From assembly GCF_018691265.1 (NCBI RefSeq), contig NW_024881301.1, forward strand, positions 12,460,752 through 12,524,751: a stretch of DNA of 64,000 nucleotides, given 5' to 3'. Position 1 is the first letter of the stretch, and the number at the start of each line of letters is the position of its first letter. A program made the translations under genes and the position numbers. The notes below the pieces were generated by a model. The model was given only the letters and a program-made list of their open reading frames with translations, ran no database searches and had not been told where the DNA came from. Of the stretch, positions 42,392 to 55,500 are shown piece by piece. Source of the DNA: Tyto alba (lineage: Eukaryota > Chordata > Aves > Strigiformes > Tytonidae).

Positions 42392-42407
42392 GGGGGGGGG
42401 GGGGGGG
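42392..42407. repeat. Poly-G run (16 G)
   Basis: Uninterrupted G tract followed by GGTGGGGTGGGG-like sequence, so several G blocks are adjacent. Confidence 0.85.
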
Positions 42408-42521
42408 TGGGGTGGGGAACGGCGGTTCCCGCGGGAAGCGGGGCCGGGGGCTGTGGGGAGGGAGGCGGCGGGGGCTGCACGGCGGGCCGGGGCGCGGGTG
42501 CCGAGCGCGGCATGGCGGTGT

Positions 42522-42559
42522 ACACACACACACACACCACACACACACACACACACACA
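42522..42559. repeat. AC dinucleotide microsatellite
   Basis: AC repeat with a single interrupting C, in the 5' part of ANKRD12 intron 1. It generates Thr-His or Val-Cys runs in spurious ORFs on either strand. Confidence 0.92.
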
Positions 42560-42770
42560 GCCCGCCGCCCCGCCTCCGTTTCGGGAATTTCGGCAGCTCC
42601 CTGCAGCCTCGGGAGTTGCTCCGCCGATGTCGGCTGTGCCGCCACGCCGGGGTGCCTGCCCTTGTGAGACCGAGACCCGGGGCGGGCGTTTCTGGCGTCT
42701 GCCGTTAAATGCTGAAAGGGGGCCCGGCCCGGCCGGCCGCTGTGCAGAATAATGCGCTGGGCTGCGCGGT

Positions 42771-42854
42771 GTGCCCGTGCCCGCGCCAGTGCCCGTGCCA
42801 GTGCCCGTGCCGGTGCCGGTGCCAATACCCGTGCCAGTGCCGGTGCCAGTGCCA
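42771..42854. repeat. GTGCCN hexamer minisatellite, 14 units
   Basis: Fourteen consecutive six-base units of the form GTGCCC, GTGCCA or GTGCCG, with two variants (GCGCCA and ATACCC). The last base of each unit is variable while the first five are nearly fixed. It is followed by AGGCAGCCGCCGCCG. It lies in intron 1 about 0.8 kb after the exon 1 donor. The ORFs crossing it are repeat artefacts. Confidence 0.9.
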
Positions 42855-43013
42855 GGCAGCCGCCGCCGAGGGGGAGCACAGTCACTCGCAGAGCACAGGT
42901 GACACCAGGCAACAAAGGAAGGACAAGAAATGAGAGAATGCCAGGCTCAGTTGCACAATTCTTCGCGCTAGTCCTAAGCCTGACTCTCTAGGTACCATTG
43001 CCGATATTCGCTC

Positions 43014-43048
43014 TTTTTTTTTTTTTTTTTTTCTTTTTTTTTTTTTTT
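43014..43048. repeat. Poly-T tract (one C interruption)
   Basis: Twelve-plus T bases on each side of one C, just after the CpG island ends. Another T run follows near 43093-43107. Confidence 0.9.
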
Positions 43049-46000
43049 CCCTAAGGACTGGGTAGCTGATAAGAAATTAAAGTTGTTTTGCCTTTTTTTT
43101 TTTTTTTAATTTTATTTTAAACTTCCAAATAAAATGAGCAGTTTGACATCAGTATTATCAGCTAGAGGTCATGTGGACGTTGCCTGCGCAGTGTCACTGT
43201 GTTCTCTGCCTTTCTTCTGCTGGCCATATGATGTGGAAGAAAATCTGAATTTTATAGTTCTGAACTACAAGGTAGTTTATGGGATAAAACAGGTCTTTAA
43301 TGAAGACAAGTGAGTAAGTTGTGGTGCTTGTAGGAACAAAAAGCTATCAGACAGATGTGGAATGGTCCAAATGTACTTATGTTCCAGGAAAAAACTGTTT
43401 AATCTTGGAACGCTAGGAAAGGGTGAGATCATCATGTCTATAAGAAATCATTACCTTTTATTAAAATAATTCACTGTAATTGACAGCTTATGATTTAAAG
43501 GTGGGGGGCACTTCCTCTCTAGTTTTGAAGCAGCACGGGTTTGTGTGGTTTTCAGTAGGCAAGTTGATGGCAGCTTGGTTATCCTCACATCTTAGTTACT
43601 CTAGGTAGGGACATGGTGAGCTACTCACAGATGCTGTGCAGCTGCAAAGAGCTAAGCATTCTGTGCTTTCTTTCCTTCTTCCACTGCAGTTGTTTGCTGT
43701 ATAGTTCAGTGGGTACAACCCTGGCATAATGGATCTTCAAAATGATGTGAGATGTTGAGGCATTTCACCTGTATTTGAGGCTTGTGCAGATGTTGGGTGT
43801 CACATGCTTTTCTTCATTCTTTAGATGGAAACTCAGACTCTCTGCTAACCTTGTGACGTGTTGATCAGCTGGGGACCTTAATCTCTACCTGTGTGAATTC
43901 AGTAGTTTCTGTACAAGCTTGAGAAACTGTCTGTTCAAATAAAATTGCAGCGTTTTGAGGTATAGCAGAATACTTAATTGCAAAGGTAATGGTAAACGCA
44001 TTAACCATCTATCTTTCCTCCTTCCCTTCCCCCCCCTTCTGCTTTCCTGTGTATGTCTTGTAAGCTACAATGTCAAGGAGTGCCAGTGTTTTTCTCAGCA
44101 CCCAGAGGACTATGGTGGCATTCTTGTGGGGATGTCAGGTTTTCTGGTGTATGGTATATAAGTGTCTTTTCTGATTTCCTGGCTTTTCTCTAGTAATCGC
44201 TGAGTGCAGACAGCTGATCAGAGAGCCTTTGGTTCTTTCACAAAGATGACAGCTCAATCTTTCAGATACAACGATTTCTGCTTTTCCATTACCATCTCTT
44301 TTTGTGTTCTTCTTCCACCAAGAGGATTATTCAAAATTATTTTTGAACTCTGAATACTACAGACAGCAAAGTTCAGGACAGATGTTGTGTAAGAAAGCAA
44401 GCTCTGTGCAACAAACTTAAGTTCATTTACAGTTTCTTCCAGCAGGCTTGCACAATAGGTAACTTCTTTGCGGAAAAGGTCTTTTAATAAGCAGGCTGAA
44501 TGAGTGCTTGTATGAAGCTTCAATGTTTTTTTGGCATTAGTTGCAGGGGATACTACTACTGTTACCACTTGCCATAGGATTAAAAGCATATACTGAAAAT
44601 TGAATACCTGATTATTAAATTAGAGTTCATCAATCATAGTCTCAAACAACAGCTGCTTTGCACCATTAGGTGTCTGTTTAAACTGTTACAAAACCCATAA
44701 ACTGTTGCAGCTTTAACTTGAGTAGTTAAAATAAGTCCTGCGTATACTTTTAGTGGAAGTACCAGCACATAGAAATGGCCAAGCTAGAACTTCCTCAATA
44801 TTGGGCATATGGCTATATGAAAACAAATTCTGTTCATTGAACTAATTTACTATGTTTAGATGATTTTAGACTGATGAAATCATCTGGAAGATTAGAGCAG
44901 TTGGTCCTCTTTAAAATTGGAAAAAAACTATTGATCACAAAAAATGTAATGATTAACCTGCTACCACACGTTAATACGCACACTTGGAACAACTTACTTT
45001 TGACATTTTTTGGATCTTATCTTAGGAAGAGGTGGACTGGGCATGAATGTTTGGTATTTCTTCTTTTCCATGTTCTCTTGCACATGAGTAGTATAAATGT
45101 TGATTGGTCATTTAGTCTCTGAATCAGACTATATTTTTTTTCAACTACATCATTAGACTCTACTTAGACTCTAGTGACAGATGGTATGAAATAAATATTA
45201 GCACAAACTCTATCTTGCATTTTGTGTTATGACACTGAATAGTTTTATTAACAGAATAACAGAAGTCAGAGCCCTGCTAACATCTTTAGTTTTTTTCTTA
45301 CCAGTTTATGATTATTCCAGAACATACGGAAGTCTTAGAAAGTTTCTCCATAAGCTTATGGAGCCATTCTTTGTATCTTAACTATGCAGTTGAGAACCTT
45401 TGTTGCCACCTTGCCTAAAATCTAAAGATTAATTTAAAGACAGACTTGAAGCCCTTGAGTGTACGACTTTGCCTTGGTTTATTTTGGGTTATCTCCTTGG
45501 ATCTTACAAAGTGTCCTTATCTGCTGCAACTGCTTTTATCTTCAGCAAGCAACAAATGAATAAACTCTTCCTCAGTTTCATGGCTGGTACTCACAGTGCC
45601 CTAGGTAGTGATAATGTCACAAGAGGATTGGTTTCACACTGATCTATTCTAGGAAAAGCCATTAGCAATGTTAGAGACTGAATTATGAGTTATATTAGTG
45701 GCAAAAAGTAAAAATGCAAGATGAGGGGGAAGATTTGAGATATTTTCTTCCCTGCTTCTGTCGTATACTTTCTAGTTGCCAGTACTTGATGGAAATGGAG
45801 AGTATTGGAATGACTTCTTCTCCTATGTCTTGCATTCATGAGGCTGGAAAGCATCAGAGGTAGAAAACACTTTTTTCCCCTCTCTGAGCTTCAGAATGTA
45901 TTACATGCAACAGAAACCCGGTAATGCTTTGCAAGTCCAGGAGTATTGCTGTAGAAATCTTAGAAAGTTCCATTGCTTGATGACAGCAGAAATGAACTTA

Positions 46001-47976
46001 CTTACGTGAAGACGTTTCCCTTCTCTTTCAAAGCCTTTTGTATAAGTCCTACTTAATAGGTGTCTGGCTTTGCAAACCTTTTAAGCTCTGATAGATAGAT
46101 AGCTTCCTTAGGCAGTTTGTGGAAATATCTTCCTCTTGTTTATGTTTGCTTCAAGATTGTGTGCAACAAAGAATGCAAGCTGAGAGAAATAAATTTTCTG
46201 TGGTTCTCTCCACTGTTCAGCAGCCTACTAATCTGGGCTCTTACTACTAGTTCAATGATAAAGGGGAAAATAGAGTTCATTTAGTGATATTCTCTTTCTA
46301 GTGTGGGTAATGATAATCCATTTGTCTTCTGACTTCAAGAAGGGACAGGTGTCTTGACAACCAGATTACCTTTTTTTAAGAAGTAAAAAATGCTCTCTTT
46401 TGTCTTGAAAATAGCTGGTTCTTTGTTTTCCAATCCTTTCAATTGTCCAGATGACATAGTAAAATATTGATGAACGTTAATGGGAGTACTCACTTTAGTT
46501 TTACAGCTTTAAATAGTTATACTTGTATGCAAACCGTATTCTGGTTATTCTCTGTTCCCATTCCATCTGTTCCCTTACTGTATCTTTTCCCTCAAAGAAA
46601 AATCACTTCCATAACGGAACTGGCATATATGATCTTGTTCTGTTACTTTTGTGATATGTGGTGATGGCCAAGAGGTGGCAATAAAGACTGTTGAATATTT
46701 TGTGTGTCTTCACAATTTAGCCAGGACAAAAACCTCTGTAAGCCAGTTGGGGATCTGTAAGTAAGCCTAGTCAGAAGCTTGCTATTTTTCCCTGCATCTG
46801 CTCCTTTAGGTCTCGCTCAGAAACGGTAGCACTCAAGCACACTGTTTTACCCATGCTGAACCCTGCTAAAGCTGAAGGACTGTGAGTGGGTGTTGGCAGT
46901 TCATCTGCTTTTAGCCCATGAAGGGCCTTTGTATGTTTTTAGGTTATGTTCCTTCTGGTAGTGCTGTGGATAAGTTGCGGGTTTTCTTTGGTTTAGGTTA
47001 GCAAATTATCATTTGCTTTTGAAGATTTAAATATAAATTGCCGAGGTTCTAGCATTATTACATAGAGTAGATTTGAAATCTCTTTCTTACAGATCTTTAG
47101 AAGGTTTTCAGAGGCAATGTAGATTCCTGTAGAAGGAATTTAAACTTCATTGGCAATAAGCTCGCCTATCTTAAGCTTGGCAAATACTGATAGAAAGGCT
47201 TTCAAGTTTTTCTTTGGTAGGCACTGTGCTAATGGAATAGGCTTTAGCTACATCTTTAAGGAATAACCACTAGATCAAAAAATGAAGTTTACAGCTCCAC
47301 TTCTCCATTTAGCTTGAAGGGAGTATCACGTTATGCTAAACATCTGTGCAGGTGCTTCCTTTGAACCCATAGCTCATCCTAAAAAAGACTCAAGAGGAAG
47401 CACCTGTGAATATGCAAGTTTTTAGACTTGTATATTAAAAGGGAGGACTAATGAATTTTGCAATAAGTGTCTTTGGCTCCAGAGAGCCAGCGTTCTTGGG
47501 CAAGCATAACTCTATTTTCTTTCCCAGAATAGCTTTCCTCTTTATAATGATCAAGACTCTCCTTTGTTTTGAGAGGCTAACCAGAATAAAGGGAGATCCC
47601 TTCAGGCACTCTGGAGGCTTATGGATGCCTGATTCTCAGAGTAAAGAGGTGAGATTGTTTTTTCCGTGTAAATGTTTATTTCAACAGCTAGGTATGTCCC
47701 TCAGTAGGAATATGATATTTGTATTCTACACAGTTGTCTTAACTGTATGATTTAACTTCAATATGACATCAGTACTTTCAAGCTACACAGGTTCTTCTAG
47801 CCACCTGTGTAAGTCTTTGTTGGAATAAATGCTGTCCTGACTACATAGCATAAGTTTCTGGAGAATATGGAAGACTTAAACCTTGTCATATGCTGGATGT
47901 ATTAGCAGGAGAGAACTGCCAGTAGACATGATGCTGCTGGGGTAAAGAACATCCGTATTTCTAATTTGTGAAACAA

Positions 47977-48080
47977 AATCATAGACTAGTTGAGATCAGA
48001 AGGCAACTTTGGAGGTCATCTAGTCCACCCACTGCTCAGAGCAGGGTCAGCTAGAGCAGATTGCTTATAGTCATGACCAG
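47977..48080 (-). mobile_element. CR1 3' end scrap (ANKRD12 intron 1)
   Basis: About 100 bp with the CR1 3' signature read on + as ATCATAGACTAGTTGAGATC, then GGTCATCTAGTCCA, then CTGCTCAGAGCAGGGTCAGC. The CTGCTCA-AGCAGGGTCA segment is typical of a different CR1 subfamily from the NDUFV2 copies. Antisense to ANKRD12. Confidence 0.8.
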
Positions 48081-48369
48081 TGGAATTCACCTCAATAGTG
48101 TGAGTAAAATGTTAAGTTAAAATTTTAGTCTATTGGGATTCCTTGCTGAACCTGTTGCTGAAGGCTTGATAAATGTAAAACTGTGAAACTTTTTTTCTTT
48201 CAAATCTGGAATAGAACTTTATTCTAACTGTTGTATATAATGTGTTTTTCCTGACTAATTTAATTTTTAATAATCAAAGGATGCATTCTTCTTGTACTGC
48301 CTGTGTGTGGTAGTCTTGTATAGCTATGGTGCAGTCTACTAAGTTCTGCTATACAGATTCTTAATGAAG

Positions 48370-48425
48370 TTTTTGTGTTTTTTTGTTTTTGGTTTTGTTT
48401 TGGTTTTGTTTTTTTTTTTTTTTTT
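48370..48425. repeat. T-rich low-complexity tract
   Basis: Runs of T separated by G or GG, ending in 17 T. Simple-sequence DNA only. Confidence 0.85.
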
Positions 48426-49508
48426 AATTTAAATGGCTAATTAGCTGGTTTCATAAATAAGACTTCTTTGCACTTTATTTCCCTTACTAAAAATGCAGTT
48501 TCTGATATTTATTTTTTTTTAGGAGAGAAAAGACAAATATATATGTCTTCTCTACATTGTTTGTAATAGGACTTTCTTGAAGAAAGTCTCTTCCAGTGCC
48601 TGCAACTTGTGAGTAAGCTCGTGAGTGAGAAACTGAAAGTAAAACGACCTTATTTTCTACTGCTGAAGGAGAAATATGAAAAGTAACTAAAGAATACATA
48701 TTAATAAGAACATTTCTTCAGAAATTATCATTTAAATATTGATAAAATCTGAAAAGGAACTTTTTGATCTTGCAGAATTCCTTTCAAGGAGAAAAACAAT
48801 TATTTATTCAACCAGTTGTATTTGTACCGTCATTATTCTGTTTGTTTCTTTGCTTCCTTGAACAGCCAGCCATATGTAAAAGCAATAATGCTAATATCTT
48901 CCATGAAAAGACAAAGTGTTAATCTGAGAGTAGAGAAAGGCACTTGAGAATAAGACGATTCTGACAAAGACCCTTCAGATTCATCTTGAATTCTGGCACT
49001 GGTTGCAGTTCCTTACTGGCCCACATGGAGGAATGCTGTAGAAATAATAACTGTGGTTCAGAAGGAATGATGTCCCTTGTCACTCTGAGGGAGCCATTCC
49101 TGCCACACTGAAATGGGAGTCAGTGTCTGACTTCTGGGAGGCAGGTTTATCAGTCTGGGGAGAGGCAGTGCTTTCTGTTTGTCTCTGTCGCTAATGCCAG
49201 GAGATAACCCTATTCTTAAAGGTTTGTTGTACCTATACACATAAAAAGAAGCTTCAACACAAGTCTCACAGAATCAGGGAGGGTTTTCTGCTTTTAAATA
49301 ATTCTTAACTATTCTTTGATAAAAATGGCATCTGCTTTATGTTATGTAAGTTGCACAAACTTTCAGCTTTGGTAATTTAAGCTGTTTAAAATTAAAATTA
49401 GTTTTGTCATAAAATATTAATTTAAATGCTAGGTATGCAGCACTTCTATTGAGTTTAAAGAGGGAATATATGAGAAAATAGATAGTGGTGACTAATTCCC
49501 GTAGCAGC

Positions 49509-49527
49509 TTTTTTTTTTTTTTTTTTT
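49509..49527. repeat. Poly-T run (19 T)
   Basis: Homopolymer in ANKRD12 intron 1, no adjacent retrocopy recognised. Confidence 0.85.
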
Positions 49528-52500
49528 AAATCAGGAAATTCACTGTCCTAGGAGATGTTCAAGAGTCCACTGGGAAAGAATTCAACCCCTCCCTACTTCT
49601 TTTGTTTCATACCTTTTCTCAGCACCTTACTGGGTCTTTGGAGGCAATCTCTTGGTGTCTTTTTTTGTATGGGGCTTGATGCAGATGGGTTCACCCAGGT
49701 TTTGGGTCCATAAATCTAATGGATTTTTTGAGACTGTCCTGTCCTTTGAAAATGACACTTGTTTGGATACTTGGATTTTAGTATACTACTGTGAGGTCTT
49801 GACGTAGAACCTAGCATACTCATTTTCTTTAGTTCTTCCATGTCCAGTTATCTATGTGGAAGAACATTAAAGGTCATTTATAGATAGCTGGGATGCTTTT
49901 GTTTCTTTTCCTCTGTCGTGTCCTGTTAATAATTTTTATCGCTTACATGCTAAGCAAGACTAGATTGTTTGGCAAAGCATCTTCAATGGTATTTTGACAA
50001 AATGATAGTTTTTATGATTTTTTCAGTGCCTTGGCAAGACATAAGCATTAATTAATTCTGTATGAATTTAAAAGTCTGATACCAACAAACTGCTTTGATT
50101 TTTTAATAATTTTGATATTCGGAGTGATATTTGCAGTGGGAGGATCTCAGTATCTGTTTGAGACTGGAAACTTTAGAGGAGGTAAAGGAAGGAAATGGGA
50201 GTGTGTTAGAAAAGAAGTGAAGTGAGTTCTTCTTGTCTGTATTTGCATGCCTTCTTGCTGTATACTACAGTGTCACTAATCTTTATGTTCTGTGTCAGAA
50301 ATGCTGTCTGCCATATATTAGAGTAGCACTGCTCATTTGCCTTTCTGCAGGTAGCAGAATGGGATCATGAGCTGATGGTTTTGCATTGGGATGCCACTTT
50401 AAATAATGAACTGGATGGATCTCTGGGGATAAATTGCAATTGTGCAGTCCAGGACACTGCTCCAAGAGGAGTCCTGTTGAAGAAGTTGGAATAAGTTCCC
50501 TAATTTAGGAGGAGGTTGCTGGAAGAGAAAAGAGGGTTCCATGTTGAACATAGTTGAGTACTGATCCTGAAAATTACCAATTTTTCAGTCTGTTTTGGAA
50601 TTCATGTAAGATACAGGCTTTTTATGAGTATTTGCCAAGCATTTTCCTCACTTGTGGATAACTGCTTTGGGACTGGTTTACCTTTTTGCTTCAGCAGTGG
50701 TAGGAAAGAAGAGTTGCTTGCAGAAGTTGAAACTGAAGTCACTAGTAGCTGTGATCTAACCAAGTATAAAGTGCTTTTTAATGTGAAATAATTTCAAAAC
50801 TAGTCTGTAATGTGTTATGGGAATAGCAAATTGGTCAAGCTCCTGACTTCATTATTTCTGTGAACTTAAGTTGCCATCTGTAAAATTAAGGGAATAATGC
50901 ATTCTCATCTTCCAGCAATATTGTAAAAATAAGTTAATGTCTTTGAAGGGAGGGGGAGCCTAACCCTTATTATTCCCAGTTTTGATTTATGGATAGTAAG
51001 TTCTGTGGTGTTGTCCAGGATAGGTCCTCCTTTTTTTTGAGATGTGTTTTAAAATCTAAAAATAAAACAAAACAAAACAAAAAAGGCATTATAGGCATTT
51101 CCTTCTCTTTAAGAAGGTAGAAATCTAGGCAAGCTGAAGTAGCAGAAGCCACTTGCTGTGTGTGTTTCTGGTCAGTGGTTCCTCAGAACTTCACCAGATT
51201 GCCAAATATTTTCACACAGCAACAGAAGCAAGTTTCTTCAGTTGCTATGAGAATTTACCTTTGCCAGTATTAAGAATGATCACAGAAAGTTGAAGTCCAC
51301 TTTTGCCTTGACTGCTGCATAAGCATTTCAGCAGGAGCATCAAGGACTAAAATAGCTTAAAAGGAATCTTCAGCAAATGAATATATTGCTTGATCATGTC
51401 CAAGGAAGTATAAATAAACCCAGAGTTGTAAGACACCCTAAAAATGTGATTTGTTTTGTCTTGTTTCGTTTTTACTTTCAGAAGCAAATCAGTGCTAGTG
51501 TGTTGGTTTCATACTGACAGGTAGACATTGGAGTTTTAGTTAAAAGTGTGTGAGGTGGGAGATGTCCGACACTACTCCAATAAGAGTTTCAGTCCTTACT
51601 TGGTTGACATTTATTGTAAGTGTAGTTGCAAGAAAACATTTCAGAAGAAAGTGCAGGTATATTTCTAATGATGAGCTGTGACATGAAAGAGGAGCCATCT
51701 CTTGCTCAGATACAGCTGTTATTGAAGCATGATCTCTCTGTAATTTATAAACCAGTAGTACCTTTAAAATTCAGGTCAATCGATGCAATAAATCTCAAAT
51801 GCATATTGAGGTGTGGTATTTTCAATCAGTGAATAAGATTTTGTAAATTTTTCAGCCAAAGATTTTTCTTATTCCACAGCATGCTGCTTGTAAAACACCA
51901 CTGCATGATTTATAGGTGTATTCAGTTAGTCAAGAATAGTAAGGTTTGTATTTTTCATGGTTTCTTTTACCACTTTTTTCCTGCTCAAGTAACAAGCTCA
52001 TCCTGGTCTATGTAAGGTAAAAGGACAGCTGAAAATGCCCAGCTGACTACATAACTGAGGAACTTAGATGACCTCCAAATGTTCCTTAATCTCAACCGTT
52101 TTTTAACTCTGTGAGCAATGAAGTTCCTGTGTTCTTTGGCAAGCACGTGTTTAAAAAAACAACAAAAAAAACCCCAACGAAACAAAAAAAAATCAAACTG
52201 TACTAAAGCTCAGTCAGAAAACTACAGATTCAGTCATGCTCTCTTATTTGTTAGAAAGAGGTTGATGAGTCTAGGTGCTACTATTATATTGTGAAATCTG
52301 TGGAACTTGACACTTGAAACCAAGCTCAGGTAAACTCAGGCTCTTAAAATAGGGATTTGAAGGTGTTCTGAGTAGGAGCCCAAGGTTTTATGTAGGCAAA
52401 TGCAACAAGACCCCTGCAAAGAGTCTTGTTTGCTTTCTGCTTAAGAAAGACTTGTATGTCTTCTCGGTTTTTGCTCTTCCTAGTAGAAATTCCTAGACTA

Positions 52501-55500
52501 TGAGGTACATTCTTTATTTTGGTAGGAAGTAGTGGTGAATTCCAGCTGAAGTATTGGAAAATCTTTCTCGCTGCCTGAGTGTCAGCTGTTTTTTAGGGAC
52601 TTCATCCTAGCCCTGTGTAGTGTAGACTGGCATGCAATGAGTAGGTACTTCAGAGTATGTTATAAAAGCTGTTCTGGAGATGTTGAGTAGTCATAACCTC
52701 TTCCTGTTTCACTGTTCAAGGACACCTTTATAAAAGGGGGTTCAAATATTTTATTTTTCTTATTACAGGAAGATTTGTGCAATCTTTATATGCTTGGATT
52801 GCAAGTATCTAAATATTTCAAATTAAAATGTAGAATTACTCTCTGATAGGACAGTGAGTCTAACAGTCCATTCCATACATTAACTAGGATCTGAGGAGTC
52901 TCTGAAATACACATATCCAAATTATCTCATGTCATATATTTCTGAAAGGTGTGTTTGTTAGACTGGCATTTTGTTTTCTTCAATTTTTAGTGTATCATCT
53001 AAAATCTGGTAGGGAGAGTTGCTGCAGGGGAGGGGTAAGGCACTAAGGTTGCACAATAGGTATAGCAAAGAAAGGAGTAGAACTGATCTCAGCATTACAT
53101 GTTCTAGCCACAAAGTCATCACAAGTATTGTGCAAATCTTAAAGGAAAATTGTAATAAAAAATAATTCCTCACTTTTGGACCAAAAGTGTTTTGTCATAT
53201 TTTATCACCAAATACTGTAAAATCTCCAAATTTGTGACTCATGTCCATGCTGGGTACTGTATTTGCACTTAATATTGCAACAGACTGTTGCCTTAGGCAC
53301 CGTTAGTTTGAGACTGTGTTGGGGCTTAGTTCTTTAATCATAACTCTGACACTGGAATCTGCCTGGACTGAACTGTCGCAATCGTGTAAAAAGAGCCTGT
53401 GAGTGTTTTCCAAATAAAAATGTTTTTGTCACCTTTCATCTGTAAAATCCATTGCATATATCACTCACGCACTGTTCTCTCCAACATACTAAATTGGTAT
53501 GATACTTAAAGCCAGTAGTATTTAGTAATTTGTTTGCTGGTTACTGCTAGAGAACTGAATTGCACGTACAATGAGACACCATGGAGTGCAGGGCAAGAAG
53601 TGCCTAGTAAATTGTTTTGTTCATTGTATTTGATGGTTTTTTAGTGCATACCACATACAGGAAGTGGTGATGGTAAAAATTTAGTCTTAAATAGTATGAC
53701 ATACACAAATAGCCTCTTATTTCATCTTTTCTTACGCAAAATGTGTTTTCCTTTAAACTTGTAAAAGACAATATGCTTTTAACCTGCAGCAGGAGGAAGG
53801 CTTGCCAGTAGGGCTGTGCTGCAGTGTATGTTTAGTCCATTATAGCTGCATGTCTAATGCTTTTGGAAAAAATGTTTTACTATATAGATCCTGTACCTAC
53901 TCAGCTTTGACTTTAACACCCTGGGAGTTAAGTTCTTTGGTAATTCTACTTAGCAGTAACATGAATGCTGGACTCCAGCAGCACCCTGGGTTGCTAAATG
54001 ATTGAGAAGGAAGTCTTTTGGGGATCCATGTAACACTTTTTGGAGGACTGTGCACAAGAAACCTGAACCTATTTTTGCTCAAATGAAGCTTTTAACAGCC
54101 CTTTCATTGTAAAGGTCAAATGAACTGCTGCAATAATTATGGAATAGCTGTGTTTATGTAGACCTCTGCAATGAAGACCTTGATTTTTGTGGTTACAGTC
54201 ACATTGAAATTTTGAAATTTCAGAACATTATTTTGTATAATGTTCTAATGAGATTTCTAAGTGCATGCTGTGGGCAGCGTCCCATCCTTTACCATCATTT
54301 TGACATTCTCATGAGACATCAGCGGTGTTTAAGACTCTGTTTCTACAACTATGTCTGTCCAAGGAGGTAATAGAAAACTGACCACAGGAATAAACTTGTC
54401 ATTCTCCATTAAAATTAAAAGGAGAAGGAACGCTTGTGCTTTTTTACAGGGCCACAGGAATGGCAAGACTAAAGAATTTTGGTTTGTGTTCCATGTTCTG
54501 GGGAAAAAAATCCGTGTGTGTTGATCATGGAGTCTCCTGTGCTTTCCTCCCAAGCACAATCCCTTCTTACCTGTCCTCTCAAGTTTTTCTCTCAGTTGCT
54601 TCCTCATCCCAGTCACATCCTCTCATTTAGCTAAACTGAAGCTTTACTTCTCACAGGCATACTTCTGTGTGGGAAATATCAGGTAAAAATATAGATGTTC
54701 CTTTCATGCATGTGGTGTTTAAATTCCCAAGCCAGAAGAGCCCAGCTCTGCACTACTGGACTTTACAGTCCTCCTACTGCATATTGTACTTGGGTGGTCT
54801 CTTTCCCCACAGTCCTGAATTTGTGGCCTTGTGCCTCTTAGCATGTCCCCAGCCTCTAACCAAAATATCCCAAATAATCTCTCATTCTGTCTGGAGCTCT
54901 TTTTTCTTACTGGACACTGTAGGTGAAAAGGTAGATGTTGATCTGATAACACAGGCATTGCAGTCTGACTGGGAGCTGTTCCAAAGGACTGAGTTCTGTA
55001 AGAAGAAGAGAAAAAAAAAAAAAAAGACAATGCTACTACATCTCTCATTACACCATTTCGTTTAGCACCAGTAATAACTAGTTTAACCACTCTTTTGGAA
55101 AGAAATCGCTTCTCTAAGTCGTTTGCTGAGGGATGCTTTTATTGTGGAATAAAATACTGAAGTCATTTGCACTTTCCTGATAAGAAGAAAAAATAACCCA
55201 AGGAGTGTTAAAGTTAGTTAAATTAATATCTTTTTGTATATATCTTTTTGCTTAAACTCTACACCTTACATTATTCAAAAAGCCCAATTTTCTGTGGATT
55301 TTGGTCCTTTCTACTATATCCATTCCCTTCTCCCAGTGCCTTAACCTCAACTGCCTTTGACACTCCCACCAAAATACACATAACATTTGGCACGGCTAGG
55401 CGGGAGCTACCTACATACTTCTTAATTAGCTAGTATGTACATACGGGTTGGCCAGCTGTCTTTCCCTGAACACAGTATGTAATGTTGGCTTTTGCCTGCC

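Larger units (their letters stand above)
40650..42870 (+). promoter_or_regulatory. ANKRD12: ANKRD12 CpG-island promoter
   Basis: A 2.2 kb CpG-dense island, the richest part of the window. It holds an NRF1 consensus (41095-41106), a YY1-like GCCGCCATTT (41315-41324), an E-box CACGTG (41613-41618), GC boxes and a CCAAT box (41631-41635). No TATA box is evident. The cluster E-box, GC box and CCAAT within 25 bp suggests the core promoter, with transcription starting soon after, roughly 41650-41750 (inferred). The many long ORFs here, up to 391 codons on both strands, are low-complexity Pro/Arg/Gly/Ala products of GC composition and not genes. Confidence 0.8.

Noticed and set aside
42316..42667. 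ATG in GCCATGG as an alternative ANKRD12 start
   Set aside because: It lies downstream of the exon 1 donor, in intron 1, and the frame runs into the AC repeat. The true N-terminus is at 61246.
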